In this document: positions 1-12,130 of the stretch, piece after piece | Position numbering within the stretch: position 1 is the first letter of the stretch | Layout of the letters: each line of letters begins with the position of its first letter | Assembly: GCA_003427395.1 (NCBI GenBank) | Contig: BFEA01000066.1 | Span: forward strand, 3,467,907-3,531,906 | Reading direction: 5' to 3' | DNA length: 64,000 nucleotides | Source: Chara braunii | Taxonomy: Eukaryota; Streptophyta; Charophyceae; Charales; Characeae | Made by a program: the position numbers and the translations under genes | Notes under the pieces: model-generated | The model's input: only the letters and a program-made list of their open reading frames with translations | Database searches by the model: none | What the model was told of the DNA's origin: nothing

Positions 1-640
1 ATGAAAGCAGAATTAATCTCTAACTCTGGAAAGTCAAATTCTGTCTAACTCTCTGAATTAGTAGAAATTTGGGCAGCACTCCCTTTAGAAAGGGAATCCC
101 TTTAGAAAGCGAGACTTCCCAGATTTATACTAAGTCAGATATGAAAGCATAATTAATCTCTAACTCTGGAAAGTACAATTCTGTCTAACTCTCTGAATCA
201 GTAGAAGTTTGGGCAGCACTCCTTTTAGAAAGGGAGACTTCCCAGATTTATACAAAGTCATATACGAACTCGAACAACAGTTCGAGCTCAACTTTCAGAC
301 TGAATTTAACTAACTCCTTAATTTTGCAGAAATTTCGGCAGCACTCTCTCTAGAAAAGTGTTATTCCAAAATTTATACAAGGCTAAGTTCAGAAATTTGA
401 GAATAACTTTGACTTCTCAAAGTCCAATTTTGTCTAACTCCCTGAATTAGTAAAAATTTGGGCAGCACTCCCTCTAGAAAAGGAGAATTTCCAGATTTAT
501 ACTAATCCATATATGAAAAAGACAAGCTGAACTCTGACAGTCAAAAGTTGATTAACTTCTTGGATTTGTAAAAATTTCGGCAGCGCTTCCCGTAGGAAAA
601 GTAGTTTGTCAAAATTTATACAAAGCCAAGAATAAGAAAA
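1..640. repeat. Tandem ~120-140 bp hairpin repeats (copy A)
   Basis: Five diverged units start near 62, 201, 327, 450 and 569. Each has a core AATTT(C/G)GGCAGC(A/G)CT, then a small hairpin such as CTCCCTTT-AG-AAAGGGAG or CTTCCCGTAGGAAAAG, then CAAAATTTATACAA. The hairpin arms differ between units but still pair. The equivalent array in copy B is at 12490-12850. Confidence 0.75.
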
Positions 641-914
641 GATCTCAGAAAATGCAGGAATTGACCAAAATAAAAAAAAACGTTATTACAGAAAATGCAG
701 GAATCAACACTAACTCTTATGGCTCTAGCACGTGGCGAGCAACTACAGCAACTACCTATAGTAATGAAACCCAAACAAACTAGTCATCCCATCAAGTCAC
801 AAGTAAACCAAACTACGAATGTAAGTATTCTCACCATCCCAAGTTCATTCCATATAAATAGTTCATGAATCTTCAAGTTCTTGAATCCTTATACCCATCT
901 TACATAAGACATAG
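641..914. other. Linker between the two hairpin arrays in copy A
   Basis: No gene is seen. It includes GCTCTAGCACGTGGCGAG near 722, which is conserved in copy B near 12890 and marks the same place in both copies. Confidence 0.5.
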
Positions 915-1590
915 AGCTTGGACCATTCGCCATGAAAACAATGCCCAGCTTGTCTTTATGATATACACGAACAGATTGCACAACTACTTCTTTCTTCTTT
1001 TGCGCAGATGACTAGGCGATTCTCCATGGAAACAATGCCTAGTCGCCCTGAGCTGTTTAAAAAATTTAGTATTTCTCTGACTTTGTTTTTAAAAGAAAAA
1101 GCAAATATGGGCAGGGGACTGAACCATTCATAGTAGAAACAATGTTCAGCTTGCCCAAACTATTTTCATTTATACTTTGTATTTTCCTTTTTCTCTTCTT
1201 AATGATATGGCTTAACGCCGGACCATTCTCAGTAGAAACAATGCCCAGCTGCCAGTTCACATGCAAATATACATAAAATACTTTCCTTTATACTTAGTTT
1301 AAATTATGTGCGTGGTTTTCAGGCTAAGCCATTCACCATGGAAACAATGCTTAGCCTTAGACCAAAAATCCTCCCTCAGAATAAAACAAGAATTTAAACC
1401 CTTTCAATCAGACAACCCTCAAAGTTAACTAAGGTAGCCAGGCCATTCACAGTAGAAACAATGCCTGACTCCCCAGAAAACAATCAAATAAACACAGCGA
1501 CCAGACCTTTGACAGTAGAAACAATGTTTGGTCCTTAAGAAAACAAATAAACATAGCCCTGAGCCATTCACAGTAGAAACATTGCTCAGG
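915..1590. repeat. Array of eight covarying hairpins (copy A)
   Basis: Eight hairpins lie at about 915-950, 1010-1044, 1119-1149, 1216-1250, 1322-1356, 1439-1467, 1499-1533 and 1558-1590. Each has a 5-8 bp stem around a ~19-nt loop close to CATTCACAGTAGAAACAAT. Stems differ: GACTAGGC/GCCTAGTC, CTGAAC/GTTCAG, GGCTAAGC/GCTTAGCC, CAGGC/GCCTG, GACCAGAC/GTTTGGTC, CCTGAGC/GCTCAGG. The loop is nearly constant while the stems vary in a base-paired way, so this reads as an array of RNA (or cruciform) structures. Function unknown. Confidence 0.8.
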
Positions 1591-1840
1591 CTTTGGTTGA
1601 CCCGGTCAAACGCATGCAGTCTACCTTCCTTCCACCTTCCCCCAATTCATCCTTAGTCTGCTTTCAATCAGAACAAANTAGAAACTTAGGCTTCACTCTC
1701 ACACATTCTTTCCAGTTAGTCTGATTAGGTCCTGAAGAGAAAGCAAAAACCATAGGGACAAACGCATGCATACATCAGCCATATTGCAGGGGGATAAACA
1801 AACATGGGTGGTAGTAGGTTGTACAGATGGAACTGGTTTA

Positions 1841-1990
1841 CCTGACGATTCCCTGCCTCCAGAACTCCTCCTGAGTTCCGGCAGAGCTCCAGCAATCGGT
1901 GGGTGGACTCCCCACAGAGTCTCGACGCGGCCCTACGGGTTGCAATCCCGCCTGCCGCGATCCTCTCGTAACCAAGGACTAGACTGAGAC
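1841..1990. other. Block conserved between copies A and B
   Basis: About 130 bp, roughly 80 percent identical by eye to 14611-14740, including CTGCCTCCAGAACTCCTCCT, CTCCCCACAGAG and TACGGGTTGCAATCCCGCCT. It is better conserved than its surroundings. A minus-strand frame is open across part of it in A (1725-2054), but the frame is not kept in B, so I treat it as non-coding. Confidence 0.5.
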
Positions 1991-4470
1991 TTAGAAGGGC
2001 AGAACGAGATAGATTTGAGACTCTCAGATCCAAGGATGGTGCTCTCAGATTCACAAGAGAGGGCCTTGTGATCTTGGATCGCCTGAGGGCCCCGCAATGG
2101 CGGCCAACTGACAGCTTGGCCTATGAAATCAAACTGCTAAGGTAACCCCTCCTGACGAACTCTCCTGCCCGCAGCACTTCTCAAGTCTGGGCCACCCCTC
2201 CTCAACCTCGTTGTGGGTGCATAACAGTCTGCAACAGTCCCTATGCACAACAACAATTTCCTAGTGGCGATCACCAGCGACAGCGGCATCTGCCAGCCTC
2301 AACAATCATGGCCCGCACTCAGTCCACAAGCATCGCAGCATCACCCAGCGGTCAACAACACACAGTATGCAGCAGTAGATTCGCCTTAGTAGTTCGAACA
2401 CTCCCTTCCCACGCTACACCATCGTCTCTCGTGGTGAGCCTGTAGTCGCATGGCTCTAAGCGGTTACCCTCAAGGCAGCGCAATCATCCATAGTAGACTC
2501 GGCAGTCGCCGCTGCAGCACAACAGCCGAGGCGACCGGCAGAACGGAGATCAACATCGCTCCGGCCCGGCTGTGGAACATAGGCTGCGATCGGCTATGGA
2601 CCGTGGCTGAGCTTGGCTATAGGACCCAAGCTGAGGTTTGTCTGTGGGACACAGGTTGGACTCGCTTTTAAGAAGAAACATCACTCAGTCGGTCGTGGCA
2701 AAAAACTGTCACGGCCAGCAGGAGGGTCTTTCCTCTCCTATTAGTTTGGCAATGTCCGGCGTCGAACTTGAGTCCGTACTTCAACAGCCCAAAGTTGTAG
2801 TAGCTAAGTGAGGTACGTCCGCACACTAATATCATTACAGTCTGCCAACAACACATGGCCTCCGGATCATGCTGACAGCGGCCAATCACCGCGACCTTGC
2901 CTCGGCCCCCTTCAAAATACGCAAGGCGGGGACGAATCTTCTGTTAAAACGCCGTCAGGTGCGTCACCCGGTGGGCACAAACGCTATGACCAAACCCACC
3001 CCGAATACGACGAGCAGTAGCTCGCAGCTACAGCCCCCGATCCAGTCAATCACACGATGGCCAAAACGACGATGTGCAACATACCCGTCTAGGCAAACCT
3101 TGCAAGGGCGGGCCACGCCGGCCAATCAGACCGAGGCGGACGAGTTTTCCCGTTTAACTATGGCAATGCATGATGGTACCCCAATGCCTTCTCCCTTTAT
3201 GCTCGCGCACGGCCAATAGGTAGGTCTCCGGCCAGGCCCGGTCGCATCATGCAAATTCGAATGGATCTTCCGCCGGGAAAGGGATGGATACATCCGCCAG
3301 ACAAGTCTTTTCCCAACGCCCCTCTCTCTCCGCCGTAGCTTCGCGCGGCCCCTTTTCTACTAATCTTCCTTTCTACTAATCTTGTTCGAAAACTGACCTT
3401 ACCTCCGAGGTCGCCCAGCCATAAAACCCCTGCATAGCACTTTCTCCCGTCTGATTTCATCGAGGATTGGGAGAATAACGACTTCTTCCTCTATGCTCAC
3501 TCCTACCTCCGCCATAGCTGGTCGCACTGATCTTTCTTTCTAACTCCTATCCTACTAACTTTTATCTAAAACTAACATCGTAGGACGAATTGCCCTGGCC
3601 TGAAACCTTAGTTTCGACTCTTCCCCCGCCCGATTCCGTTAAGGAACGGGCGTGCTACAGCGTCTTTCCCCTCTCTCACAACTACTTTCTCCGAATGAAC
3701 CCGGCGCCGAAAAGCGCCTTGGTTCATTCCATCTGTTGATTCCTCCCCCAACTCTGTGCTGCGCTGCACCGCCCGGCCAGCCCTCCACCCAGGTCCGTTC
3801 GTCACGCCGCTGCCCGTCACTCAACTTTCTACCCTGCTGCCCTCCTTGTCGGATGTATCCGGGGCAAAACCGCGCCCGGGTTCGACTATTCTTTTCCGTG
3901 GCCGCCCGCTCGCTGCCTGGCCTACTCGCTGCTGAGTAGCGCAGCGCCCGTCTCCCTCCCCGTGCTCCGCCGCCCTTCTCCGTTCGAGCCGTACTAGACT
4001 GCGGGCCAGCCAGTACACCGCCACAGCGTCGCCCACCGGTCTGCGCCGTCTCCGAGAGGAACTGCGACTGAACCCAACTACTAAACGGCTCGATTAGTCT
4101 CCGCCCCTATACCCAAGTCCAATCGCCCCTACGCCCGAGTCCGTCGAGCGGTGAGCTCGCCCGGTATCTTTGCCAACCCGCAGCCGCCTCCTCCAGGCCG
4201 CCTTTTCCCCGACAAAGCTCGCCGCCACTTCGGACCTCCAATAGCCAGTCCCCACCAGGATGGCCGGTCACCGCACGGCCTACTACAAACCTTGCACGGG
4301 CCTTGGTGGACCCGGCCCGGTGCAATTCTCGACCATAGTAGGAATGTTCCCTCGCGGGAGGCTTGGGCATGAATATCGCTACTACGGGGTAGTTCTGGCG
4401 CAGCCGCAAAAACAGTTTGTAATTGTACTTCCGGCAACCCCGCAAATACAACACACCCCCACGCTCTCCT
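1991..4470. other. GC-rich interior of copy A, no gene seen
   Basis: Several short open frames exist on both strands, but none shows a recognisable domain, shared frame with copy B or codon bias. I regard them as chance frames in GC-rich sequence. It includes C-rich stretches (3440-4120). Confidence 0.5.
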
Positions 4471-4479
4471 ACCGCAGTT

Positions 4480-4502
4480 CCGCGTCCCAAAACGGGACGC
4501 GG
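4480..4502. repeat. GGGAC hairpin kept in copies A, B and C
   Basis: CCGCGTCCC-aaaac-GGGACGCGG forms a 9-bp stem. Copy C has TGTCCC-atttt-GGGAC near 9191, and copy B has GTCCC-gaagagaac-GGGAC near 17145. The stem survives although the flanks have diverged. Confidence 0.5.
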
Positions 4503-4509
4503 TAGCAAA

Positions 4510-6370
4510 GGGATCCAGAACAATACCCGAAAAAGAAACTAAAGTAAAACAACCGTAACGTAGGGGAACCGCGGGTTCGTTGGCACCCTGCCAGCCCCCG
4601 CGGATCGGGCCCGCCGCCTCGCCTGCTAACAAAACCAAGGGGGATAGCCCCGTCGGGCCCTCAACCCCTTTGGCTTGGCTCCACGCTACTCCGCTGCTGC
4701 CACGCTGACGCCCGCTAGTCTCGATCCCCGAACCTCCATAGTAACAGTCCGTTGTCGTAACCTATAGGCTATGCCCAAGCCTGAGACCAACGTCCGCAAA
4801 GTACTATACAAGGCAGTGTGGTGCGGCGCTTTGGGACAACAACCCGGCTGCGCGGCTTCCAATGCCCACGCCGGCTTGCTCATACTATGCCATAATTGCC
4901 CCGCGCGCCATCCTACGACATCCCGCTCACCACACGAAATCACGCCATCATTGTCGATGCCGTCGTCGGGGTCGTTCTCCACACGCGCGCTTGACCTACT
5001 AATCAAAAAGAAAGCATCCTTAATCCCTGCTTAATAAATAATAATAATATCACCAATCGAAACGACCGAGGTCCGAGCCGGCTTTACGATAAAATAACAG
5101 AAAAGAATCACGCGCGCCTTAAACCTGCGCGCCCACGCACTCGCTATTGCGGTCAACCACCTAGTCAAAGCAATTACTGACGCAGCCGCGCTGAGCGCAG
5201 TATACTTAGACTCTAGACCAAAACTATTTTCCGTCACTTGCAAAAACCAGGGCGGATACCCTTGTAAGGGTATTCGCACCGACAGCCTTACCGGACCATA
5301 TTAAGCGACGTCCCCGTCGCTTCGCCAAATCTGAAAGCTATAAATTCATTCACACTCCAAATGCTGACGAAAGAAGTGAGCCAATCCGATTAGCCGACAA
5401 ACACAGGGTAGAGGCCTCCATCAAACCATGCCTTCACAACTATATGCTGCCAGGTTTCTAACCTGGGCCTCACACCGTCCAGAAATTAGGACTCTGGCAG
5501 CATAAGTTCCAAGGACGTTCCCAATCGTCCTCTCCCCGGTCCTAGACAACCTTCGGCTTCTCGTTGGGTGTCCCTAGTCCTGGCGAAAAGTAGGGACGCG
5601 GGCCTTAACCAAGACCTTTGAAGACACTCTCGCCTTCCTTCTCAAAATCTCTCGCAATCAAATACATATAAGTATATATGTAAACTTGATATCCACTCCG
5701 CTCTTTCTGCAGTCTAGTACAGAAAGGTCAGGTCTCCATCTTGGCCCACCATAGCCTGGTTGATCGGACCAGGACTACGGCCTACCGCATTGTTATTTAA
5801 CAGCAGTACCCTCGTTGGTTACGCAATGATAGGGTTTCTCCTGATAGGCACTCAATCAGGACCTCCCAAAATCTCAACCTTCACTATCCCACGGAGTAAT
5901 TTCCCTGGGGCGGGTAACTCCCCTTAAACTCTTACCCCGTGGTCCCGCAACCAGGTTGCGCCGGTTAGCAGCCATCCAATGGGGTTACGCCTTAGAGGTA
6001 CTAACTTCTTTTCCGTTAGCTTGACCTTTCTTCAATATGTCTTAGAACTAGCACCAGTGGTTAAACGGGTGCGTCAAAACAAAATCACAGGCCCACTGCG
6101 CGATACGCAGGGGTCCGAAGGCATTTACCAGCCCTCCTTTAATAGGCATGGCCTCCTTCGCACGCTTACAAGCAAAATCACCGCTAAATCCACCAGGCCG
6201 TAACCCCTGACTTGATCAGAGCCAGCAGCCACCCACCCTAAGACATCTCTCGCCCTGTACTCATTGCGACTTTCTCAAACATTTCAAACAAAAAGTGGCC
6301 CCTTTCCGTCAGACTTTATCACCCATCGAACAACTCATCATGCCATAAATCAATTTACTCACTTCTGAGG
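4510..6370. other. Downstream half of copy A, no gene seen
   Basis: Aligns to B 17170-18950 and to C in reverse. Conserved islands are GGGGGATAGCCC near 4640, the inverted repeat ATACCCTTGTAAGGGTAT near 5258, GACGTCCCCGTCGCTTCG near 5310, and GCCTGGTTGATCGGACCAGG near 5752. The last resembles the start of 18S rRNA for ~10 bases only, and the rest does not match rRNA. Confidence 0.5.
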
Positions 6371-6379
6371 ATGAGTCTT

Positions 6380-6640
6380 CCAACCAAAAACCATTCCCCT
6401 TTTCCAACAATCCAAAAGGGACTCTCTTCATAAACAAAACACCCCCTCTTCCAAAAATCGCGAGGGGTCTCGCCATAAAACAATACATTCCCTCTTCCCG
6501 AAATCACGAGGGTCTCATCATAAATCAAACACCCCCTCTCTCAAAGTCACGAGGGGTTTCGTTACATCACAAAACATCACAAAACATCCCTTCTCTTTTC
6601 CAAAATCTAAGGGGGTCCCATCATAAAACAGAACATCACT
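6380..6640. repeat. C-rich hairpin array (copy A)
   Basis: Five units have a C-rich arm, a short spacer and a G-rich arm followed by CATAAA: CCCCTTTT/AAAAGGG, CCCCTC/GAGGGG, CCCTC/GAGGG, CCCCTC/GAGGGG and CCCTT/AAGGG. The arms change together between units. Copy B has weaker versions at 19051-19215. Confidence 0.65.
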
Positions 6641-6708
6641 GAGAGACCATCTTATGGGTCCTCATCACAACTTAGATAACTTTCACAGACGGACTGCGCT
6701 TCCTCCCC

Positions 6709-6714
6709 TTATAC
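6709..6714 (-). promoter_or_regulatory. Possible TATA box of copy A
   Basis: On the minus strand it reads GAGTATAAGGGGAGG. The same GAGTATAAGGAGGGG sits at the equivalent place in copy B (19374-19379). Conservation at matching positions is the only support. Confidence 0.25.
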
Positions 6715-6719
6715 TCTGC

Positions 6720-7250
6720 CTTATTAGCTGCCGTGGGCAGGTCGCACAAGTATACNGAGGAGTAGACANTTTTACTTNCAATCATATTCACATACCCAAG
6801 ATACATAAAANGTTTTTCACACATTGTCCACACAAACTCATCATACATCAGAGTACAACCNCACATGTGAGAAAGACAAGTGATCGTCACATATAAGAAT
6901 GGTCCCTGAAGGAAACCTCATCATAATATACACTCAGGGAATACAATGTCTCATACAGAAAGTGCCTCCAAATCATAGCTTGCTCAACTCAAGCCACACC
7001 AAACCCACACTGACAACTACCCTTAGAATACATGTCAGATCTGTCTCTCAAAGGCCAGGGCGTAGGCCTACCTAAATATGTACATTGTTTGGTGAAAATA
7101 TATAAAAATTTCAAGGGATCTATGAGTCTTTTGAGACTCAAATGCTTGTGTATGTCAAATGATTGTTGAGTTGAGACGAGGGCCCACAAGTTGGTCTCTC
7201 AATAATAAGTGTTTTATGGTTGATTGCCTTCCATGTGGGAGGTGGTTGTG
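6720..7250. other. Spacer between divergent copies A and C
   Basis: No gene. It has several ambiguous bases (6756-6861) and AT-rich sequence, including ATATATAAAAATTTC near 7100 that could serve copy C as a TATA box. Copies A (minus) and C (plus) point away from each other across it. Confidence 0.4.
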
Positions 7251-9390
7251 AGATTATATGAGCGACTCCCCTTCAAAAGTGGAAGGTGGTTAAATAATTT
7301 AAAACGGCATGAACGACAGTTTGGATGATAAAGTCTGATGAGAAAGACGAAAAAAAATATTGTTCTCTTGGTGAAATTTTGGAAGGTCACAAATTGGTGA
7401 AATTTTGAAAGATGTTTTTAAGATGTGTCTTATGTTTTACTGTGACCAAGTGGGAGTCCACGACCCTGTGAATCTGACAGTGAATTTTTATGGATTTTGG
7501 AGAGTATGCAGTGCTCTCTGTGTTGTCCCATAGAGAACTGGTAAATGCCTTTGAGAAAGATAGACCTTTGCGTACTCTCGCAGTGGGCCTGAGATTATTA
7601 CGACACACCGTCCAGTCACTATGATGCTAATCTTAAGACATACATGAGACCCAGCTAGGGGTTAATCTGGCATCACGAGGGCGCAACTCCTAGTGTTGGT
7701 TGCTGACCGGCGTAACCTGGCAGCAGGTCTACGGGATAGGAGTCGAGTCTGTCGTGTTTTTTTTTTTTGGGTCTTGATAGGATGTTTATCAGAAAAACTG
7801 TCTATCGTTGCGCAACCAACGAGGGTACTGCCGCTAGTATAACAACGTGGCAGGTCGTAGATCTGGCTCGATCAACCAGACTATGGTGGGTCAAGATGGA
7901 GATTTGACTCTCATGTACTGGACTGCAGGAGGGATCTGTGATGAAAGTTTTTATATTTTTGTGAATATTTTGTGAGAAAGGACAAAATGCCTTTAAAAGG
8001 TCTTGGTTAGGGTCCGCGTCCTAAGTTATGACCCTGCATGCAGGACGATGACTAAACAGGACACCCAACGATGAGCCAACTTATGTCTAGGACAAAGGAA
8101 GGGGATTATCAATGACTACTTGGAACAAACTTAACATTGTAGTACGAATCAAGTATCCCGGTGTCCAAGGTCTGGTCACAGGAGACCCAGGTTGAAACCC
8201 TGACAATGATTAGTTGTGACTGATGGTCATTTGATAAGATCCTCAAACGGAGTCAAGTTGGCTGATCGGATTGGTTCTTTTCTCGTCAGCATTTGGAGTT
8301 ATGGATGAATTGATAGTTTTTTATTATTCGAAGAGACGGGGACGTCGCTTAATAAGATCCAGTAAACTGTCGACGTGAATACCCTTACAAGGGTATCTGC
8401 CCAGGTTTTAGCAAATGACAGAAAAGACTTTTCGGTTCGAAAGTTAAGGACGTTGCGCAAGTCGCGGCTGAATTTTCTTCTGTGACTAAGAATGTGAGAC
8501 TGTTTGAAAGGAGTAGGAAGTGCGTAGGTGCGCAAGTTTTGAGGCGCGTGTGTTCTTTTATTTTTGATATTATAAGATCGACACAGTTGCCGACCAACTT
8601 TTGGTTTTGATTTAATCAGGACTAAATGATTTTTCTTTCCCTCTTCATCAACGAAATTGATTATGGCGCGTACGCAAGTACGGAGATTGACATAAATAAA
8701 AGTTCGAGCTTTCTACCGCTAAGAAGGAAAAGGCGTGGGCTTGAGGCAAGGAGTGGCGCGTACGGTGGTTGTGAGCGGAGCGGAGCTCTTTGTATGGTAA
8801 GTGACTGCGCCTCCGTGGTCATGGGTACGGTTGCAGACCAAGGTATGGGCTTGGGGCGCTTTGGTAGGCCTGCGCGAGGCATAAAGACATAACTTAACTT
8901 GCGGTTATTAGTCCCAAGTTTGGGCTTAGCCCTATAGGTTACGACTTTGGACTGATACTACGAAGACCCGGGGATCAAGGTCAGCAGCCGACAATGAAGG
9001 AGCGTCTTATGAAGGAAACTGAGGGGTCGAGGGTCCCACGGGATCATCCCCCTTAGTTTTATCAGCGAGTCGAATCGAGGGACCGATGGGCAGGACCAAA
9101 GGTCGGGTTCCGACGGTCCTTCCCCTCCCGTCGTCGTTTCTCATATTTTTTTAACTTTTATTACTTTTTTTATTATTCTTAATTTTATTCTGTCCCATTT
9201 TGGGACGCGGTTCCGGTGTCGGGCGGCCGAAGGTCAGTCGACCACCCGAAATTCGGTGGATAGACCCTTGGATTATTTACCTAGAGAGGGATTGACCGGA
9301 GGTTTCATCGAAGCCATTAGGAAAAATTAGGGGTTCGGAAGGGACCCGTAAAATCCCCCACGTCAAACATTAAACCAACCCTGGAAATCA
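7250..9390 (+). repeat. Long dispersed repeat, copy C (inverted, partial)
   Basis: Aligns to the reverse complement of copy A from ~6100 back to ~4480. GCAGTGGGCCTG near 7580 matches the complement of A 6090. AATACCCTTACAAGGGTAT near 8382 matches A 5260. GACGGGGACGTCGCTTAAT near 8336 matches A 5310. It lacks the part of A that holds the CATTC hairpin array. No convincing ORF. Confidence 0.65.
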
Positions 9391-11050
9391 ATGAAGGGGA
9401 CGGTGTCGAGCGCATCGGTCCGGCACCGCACAAGGCAGCGTGGGACCCTCCCGGCCGCGTCACGCAGGAGTTTGTTTAAATCCTCGTCGCGAATGTACAT
9501 GGAGCTTCCGCAAGCCGCTCCGGCCAAGTGCGCCATCCATACCCTTCGCGAGCCTCTACGACAGGACAGGGCCTACGCGAGGCACGACCTACCTCCACCT
9601 TATGGGAGTTGTCACCTCGCTTCGGTGGGCGTATCCCCGTCGAGCTACCTGTCCATAGTACGAAAGCTAATCAGCTGCAATCGCAGAGGTGGACCAGCCG
9701 AGGGTGTTTCTCGTTCGCTGTAGCATAGGGGTTACACGTGGTCTCACGCCTCTACCGGACCCGCACGCGAACCAACGCACTGGGGAGGCTGAAATCCCAA
9801 GCACGACTCGACGTCGGTCGACTAGGACGTATCGCACTCACCATGTGCATACCACTTTACGAGCACAAAAATAAAACACACCCACACACACTCATCATAA
9901 CAACTAGGCAACACTCCTAGTCCCTTCAGTAGCCATCCCCTAAATTTCCGGCGCGAAAATCGGAAAGGCAACACGCGAGAGACTTAGTATAAAACTGCGC
10001 AGATGGAGGGTCTACTCATGTCGACTAGCAATGCAATCGTACGTAAGCGGTCGCAGCGATGGCGTACTATGTAGTGCTATATTCATGTGGCCCTCGTTAA
10101 TCTCGAGGGTCGCGTTTGACACTCACGTGTCGGCTGATACGCGCTTTGAGGGTTAATCTCTCGACGCTGGACAACCGCCTAGTGCGGTTGAGAACCACAC
10201 CCTCTTCAGCACCCTGTGGAGAGTGGGTGGCACACAGGTTCATACCTGTGGTGGCAATCGTCTCTTATCGCCATGGAGACCAACTCCTTCCACTAGGGCT
10301 TGGAAGCGAGTCAAGGGGTTTGCCACGGACTACAACGTCCAACTATAACAACTCTAAAAAGCAAAATATAGGCCGAAGGTCTCCCTGTCCCAAAATCACG
10401 AACTTGGATATCCTTTTTGATGGGCACCAGCGGCCTACACTGACTCTGAACACATGCGCATGTCTGCGAATCCCTTGATCCCATAACTCTAGACGCTAGG
10501 ATGGCGAGACGGCGCGCGCAAGACTTTGATATAAAATTGCGCGGTGGCAGGCCTGTCCTATACCAACCAGCGATGCTAGTCATACGCGGACATCGCAGTT
10601 TCGGCCTCCCGATATTGAATGGCTGAAGGAATATATCGTGAGGGGCTGCCCTTCACGATATTGAATGGCTGAAGGACATGTCGTTCAGCCCTTGCGACAT
10701 TTTTGCCCTCAGGGTTGGGTGTCTTGACGGGCAGGGCAGACAAACTCTGCGCAAGGGAAGGTTCCTTCTTTGCAGAGTCTAGAGCTTGGGATGTCCTGGA
10801 CAAGGACCTTGAATCCCGGCCCAGGACCAACGTCCGACTAAGAACTCAGAAAAAGTATACAATTAAGAGGAGGGGTTTTTCTGCCAACCTCAGCCCCTAT
10901 TTCACCCTTAATATGTTGGCCCCTTGGGCCATGCGGACTTCCAACATAGGTACACACATGTACATATATACAAGGGGGGATAAGTATGTAATAATCACTT
11001 CTCACAATCACAGTGGGGTTCCTCACAACCATATATATATATATATATAT
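9391..11050. other. Unassigned GC-rich stretch, no gene seen
   Basis: Short frames on both strands show no known domain. It contains a tandem duplication with TATA-like boxes (9980 and 10522). It also has two copies of CGATATTGAATGGCTGAAGG (near 10610 and 10656), and ends in a (TA)n microsatellite at 11033-11054. Confidence 0.4.
9980..10570 (+). promoter_or_regulatory. Duplicated TATA-containing segment
   Basis: GACTTAGTATAAAACTGCGC (TATA at 9988-9994) and GACTTTGATATAAAATTGCG (TATA at 10530-10536) are diverged copies 542 bp apart. Similarity continues downstream (AGCAATGC.. versus AGCGATGC..). These may be two promoter copies, but no coding region follows either one. Confidence 0.35.
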
Positions 11051-11055
11051 ATATA

Positions 11056-11885
11056 CAGGGTCGCCGGCGTTCGGGACAGGCCGAACACCCGAACCCGAAC
11101 CCGAATGCCCGAACGTTTGGGACCCCCTCTCCACGGGTTCGGACATTCGGCCGAACGCGAAACCAAAAAANNNNNNNNNNNNNNNNNNNNNNNNNNNNNN
11201 NNNNNNNNNNNNNNNNNNNNAAAAAAAAAAAAAAAAAAAAAAACAGTTTTTGAAAATTTTGAAAAAACAATATGTCATGCATAAGAATAAACTAAACAAC
11301 ATTTGCCCCAACAGTACATTCAAATTCCTTACCAAATTTGAAATAAAAATCAAATATGAAAAATAAATAATGTTAATGAAAATAAGAAAAAATAAAACGA
11401 GAATAAAATTATTGTGTGGGCAAGCAAGTTTTTGACACCGCCATCTTTGGCGATTTTTCATTTTTTTTTGGCTTTGTCAAATGCCATGAAATTGTATAAA
11501 TATGGGTCTTACATAATAGAGAACCTACAAATAAAGTTTGAAAAAATAATAATTTTTTTCAGGTCTCGAAATAAAGGAAAAACAAAAAGTCAAAAGAGAA
11601 AAAAAACAAATTAGTGAGTGGGAAAGCAAGTTTTGACACCACCATCTTTGCCGATTTTTCGTTATTGTTTGGCTCTACGGAATAACTTCAAAATTGAGAA
11701 ACAGATAAATCACATAACACAGAACTCGCAAAAAAAAAATCAGAAAAAAAAATAATGTTTACGTACCAAAGTAACTTTTTGCGGGGTCCGAACCCCTTCG
11801 AGTTCGGGCCCCGTACGGGGACCCGAACGCCCGAACGTTCGGGGGTCAGCTTAGGGGCCTCCGTACGTTCGGTCTGGCAACCCTG
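11056..11885. mobile_element. hAT-like non-autonomous DNA element
   Basis: The left end CAGGGTCGCCGGCGTTCGGG and the complement of the right end, CAGGGTTGCCAGACCGAAC, form imperfect terminal inverted repeats, both set inside (TA)n so that any target duplication would be TATATATA-like. The interior has many CCCGAAC/GTTCGGG motifs next to both ends, an A-run broken by a 50-base N gap (11171-11220), and an internal direct repeat (GCAAGTTTTTGACACCGCCA near 11422, and again near 11627). No transposase is seen. The CAGGG start fits hAT elements, but the microsatellite target prevents a clean proof. Confidence 0.55.
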
Positions 11886-12130
11886 TATATATATATATAT
11901 ATGTGATCACAAACAGTTAAATCCACAATCCGAACCACAGAACGTACCTGCAATCACATCAAAGAATCAAACAAGGTCCACATGCCACACGGAGTCAACC
12001 CCAACCCCTCTCTATACTCATACCCCTCGCTTTAGCCATGCAAACCCAAACCTTTTGTCCAACCAACCATAATTAAATACTCAGCACCTTTGTTAAATGG
12101 CCATTCAATAAAAGTCCGGGTAAAACCTTA
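11886..12130. other. Unassigned spacer before copy B
   Basis: It begins with (TA)n and continues with low-complexity A/C-rich sequence. Nothing recognised. Confidence 0.4.

Larger units (their letters stand above)
1..7190 (-). repeat. Long dispersed repeat, copy A (LTR-like)
   Basis: About 7 kb that aligns in the same order to 12130-19700 (copy B) and, inverted, to 7250-9390 (copy C). Shared landmarks are a ~120-bp hairpin tandem array, a CATTC..AACAATG hairpin array, a block near 1845-1990, a GC-rich central part, a block with TACCCTTGTAAGGGTA near 5260, and a C-rich hairpin array near 6.4-6.6 kb. No long ORF is shared between copies, so it looks non-coding. A TATA-like box on the minus strand near 6710 suggests it is read leftward and may be an LTR, but I cannot see a primer-binding site because the left end lies outside the window. 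What it is beyond a repeat is inference. Confidence 0.7.

Noticed and set aside
3600-4640. Several 70-169 codon frames on both strands in copy A
   Set aside because: GC-rich sequence gives chance open frames on both strands; none is kept in copy B and no motif is present.
5752-5830. Possible 18S rRNA (GCCTGGTTGATC, also at 18393)
   Set aside because: Only about ten bases match the 18S start; the next 200 bases do not, and the phrase belongs to the dispersed repeat.
10703-11461. ORFs of ~190-207 codons across 10.8-11.4 kb
   Set aside because: They run through an N gap, poly-A and a (TA)n microsatellite, and are open only because of undefined bases.
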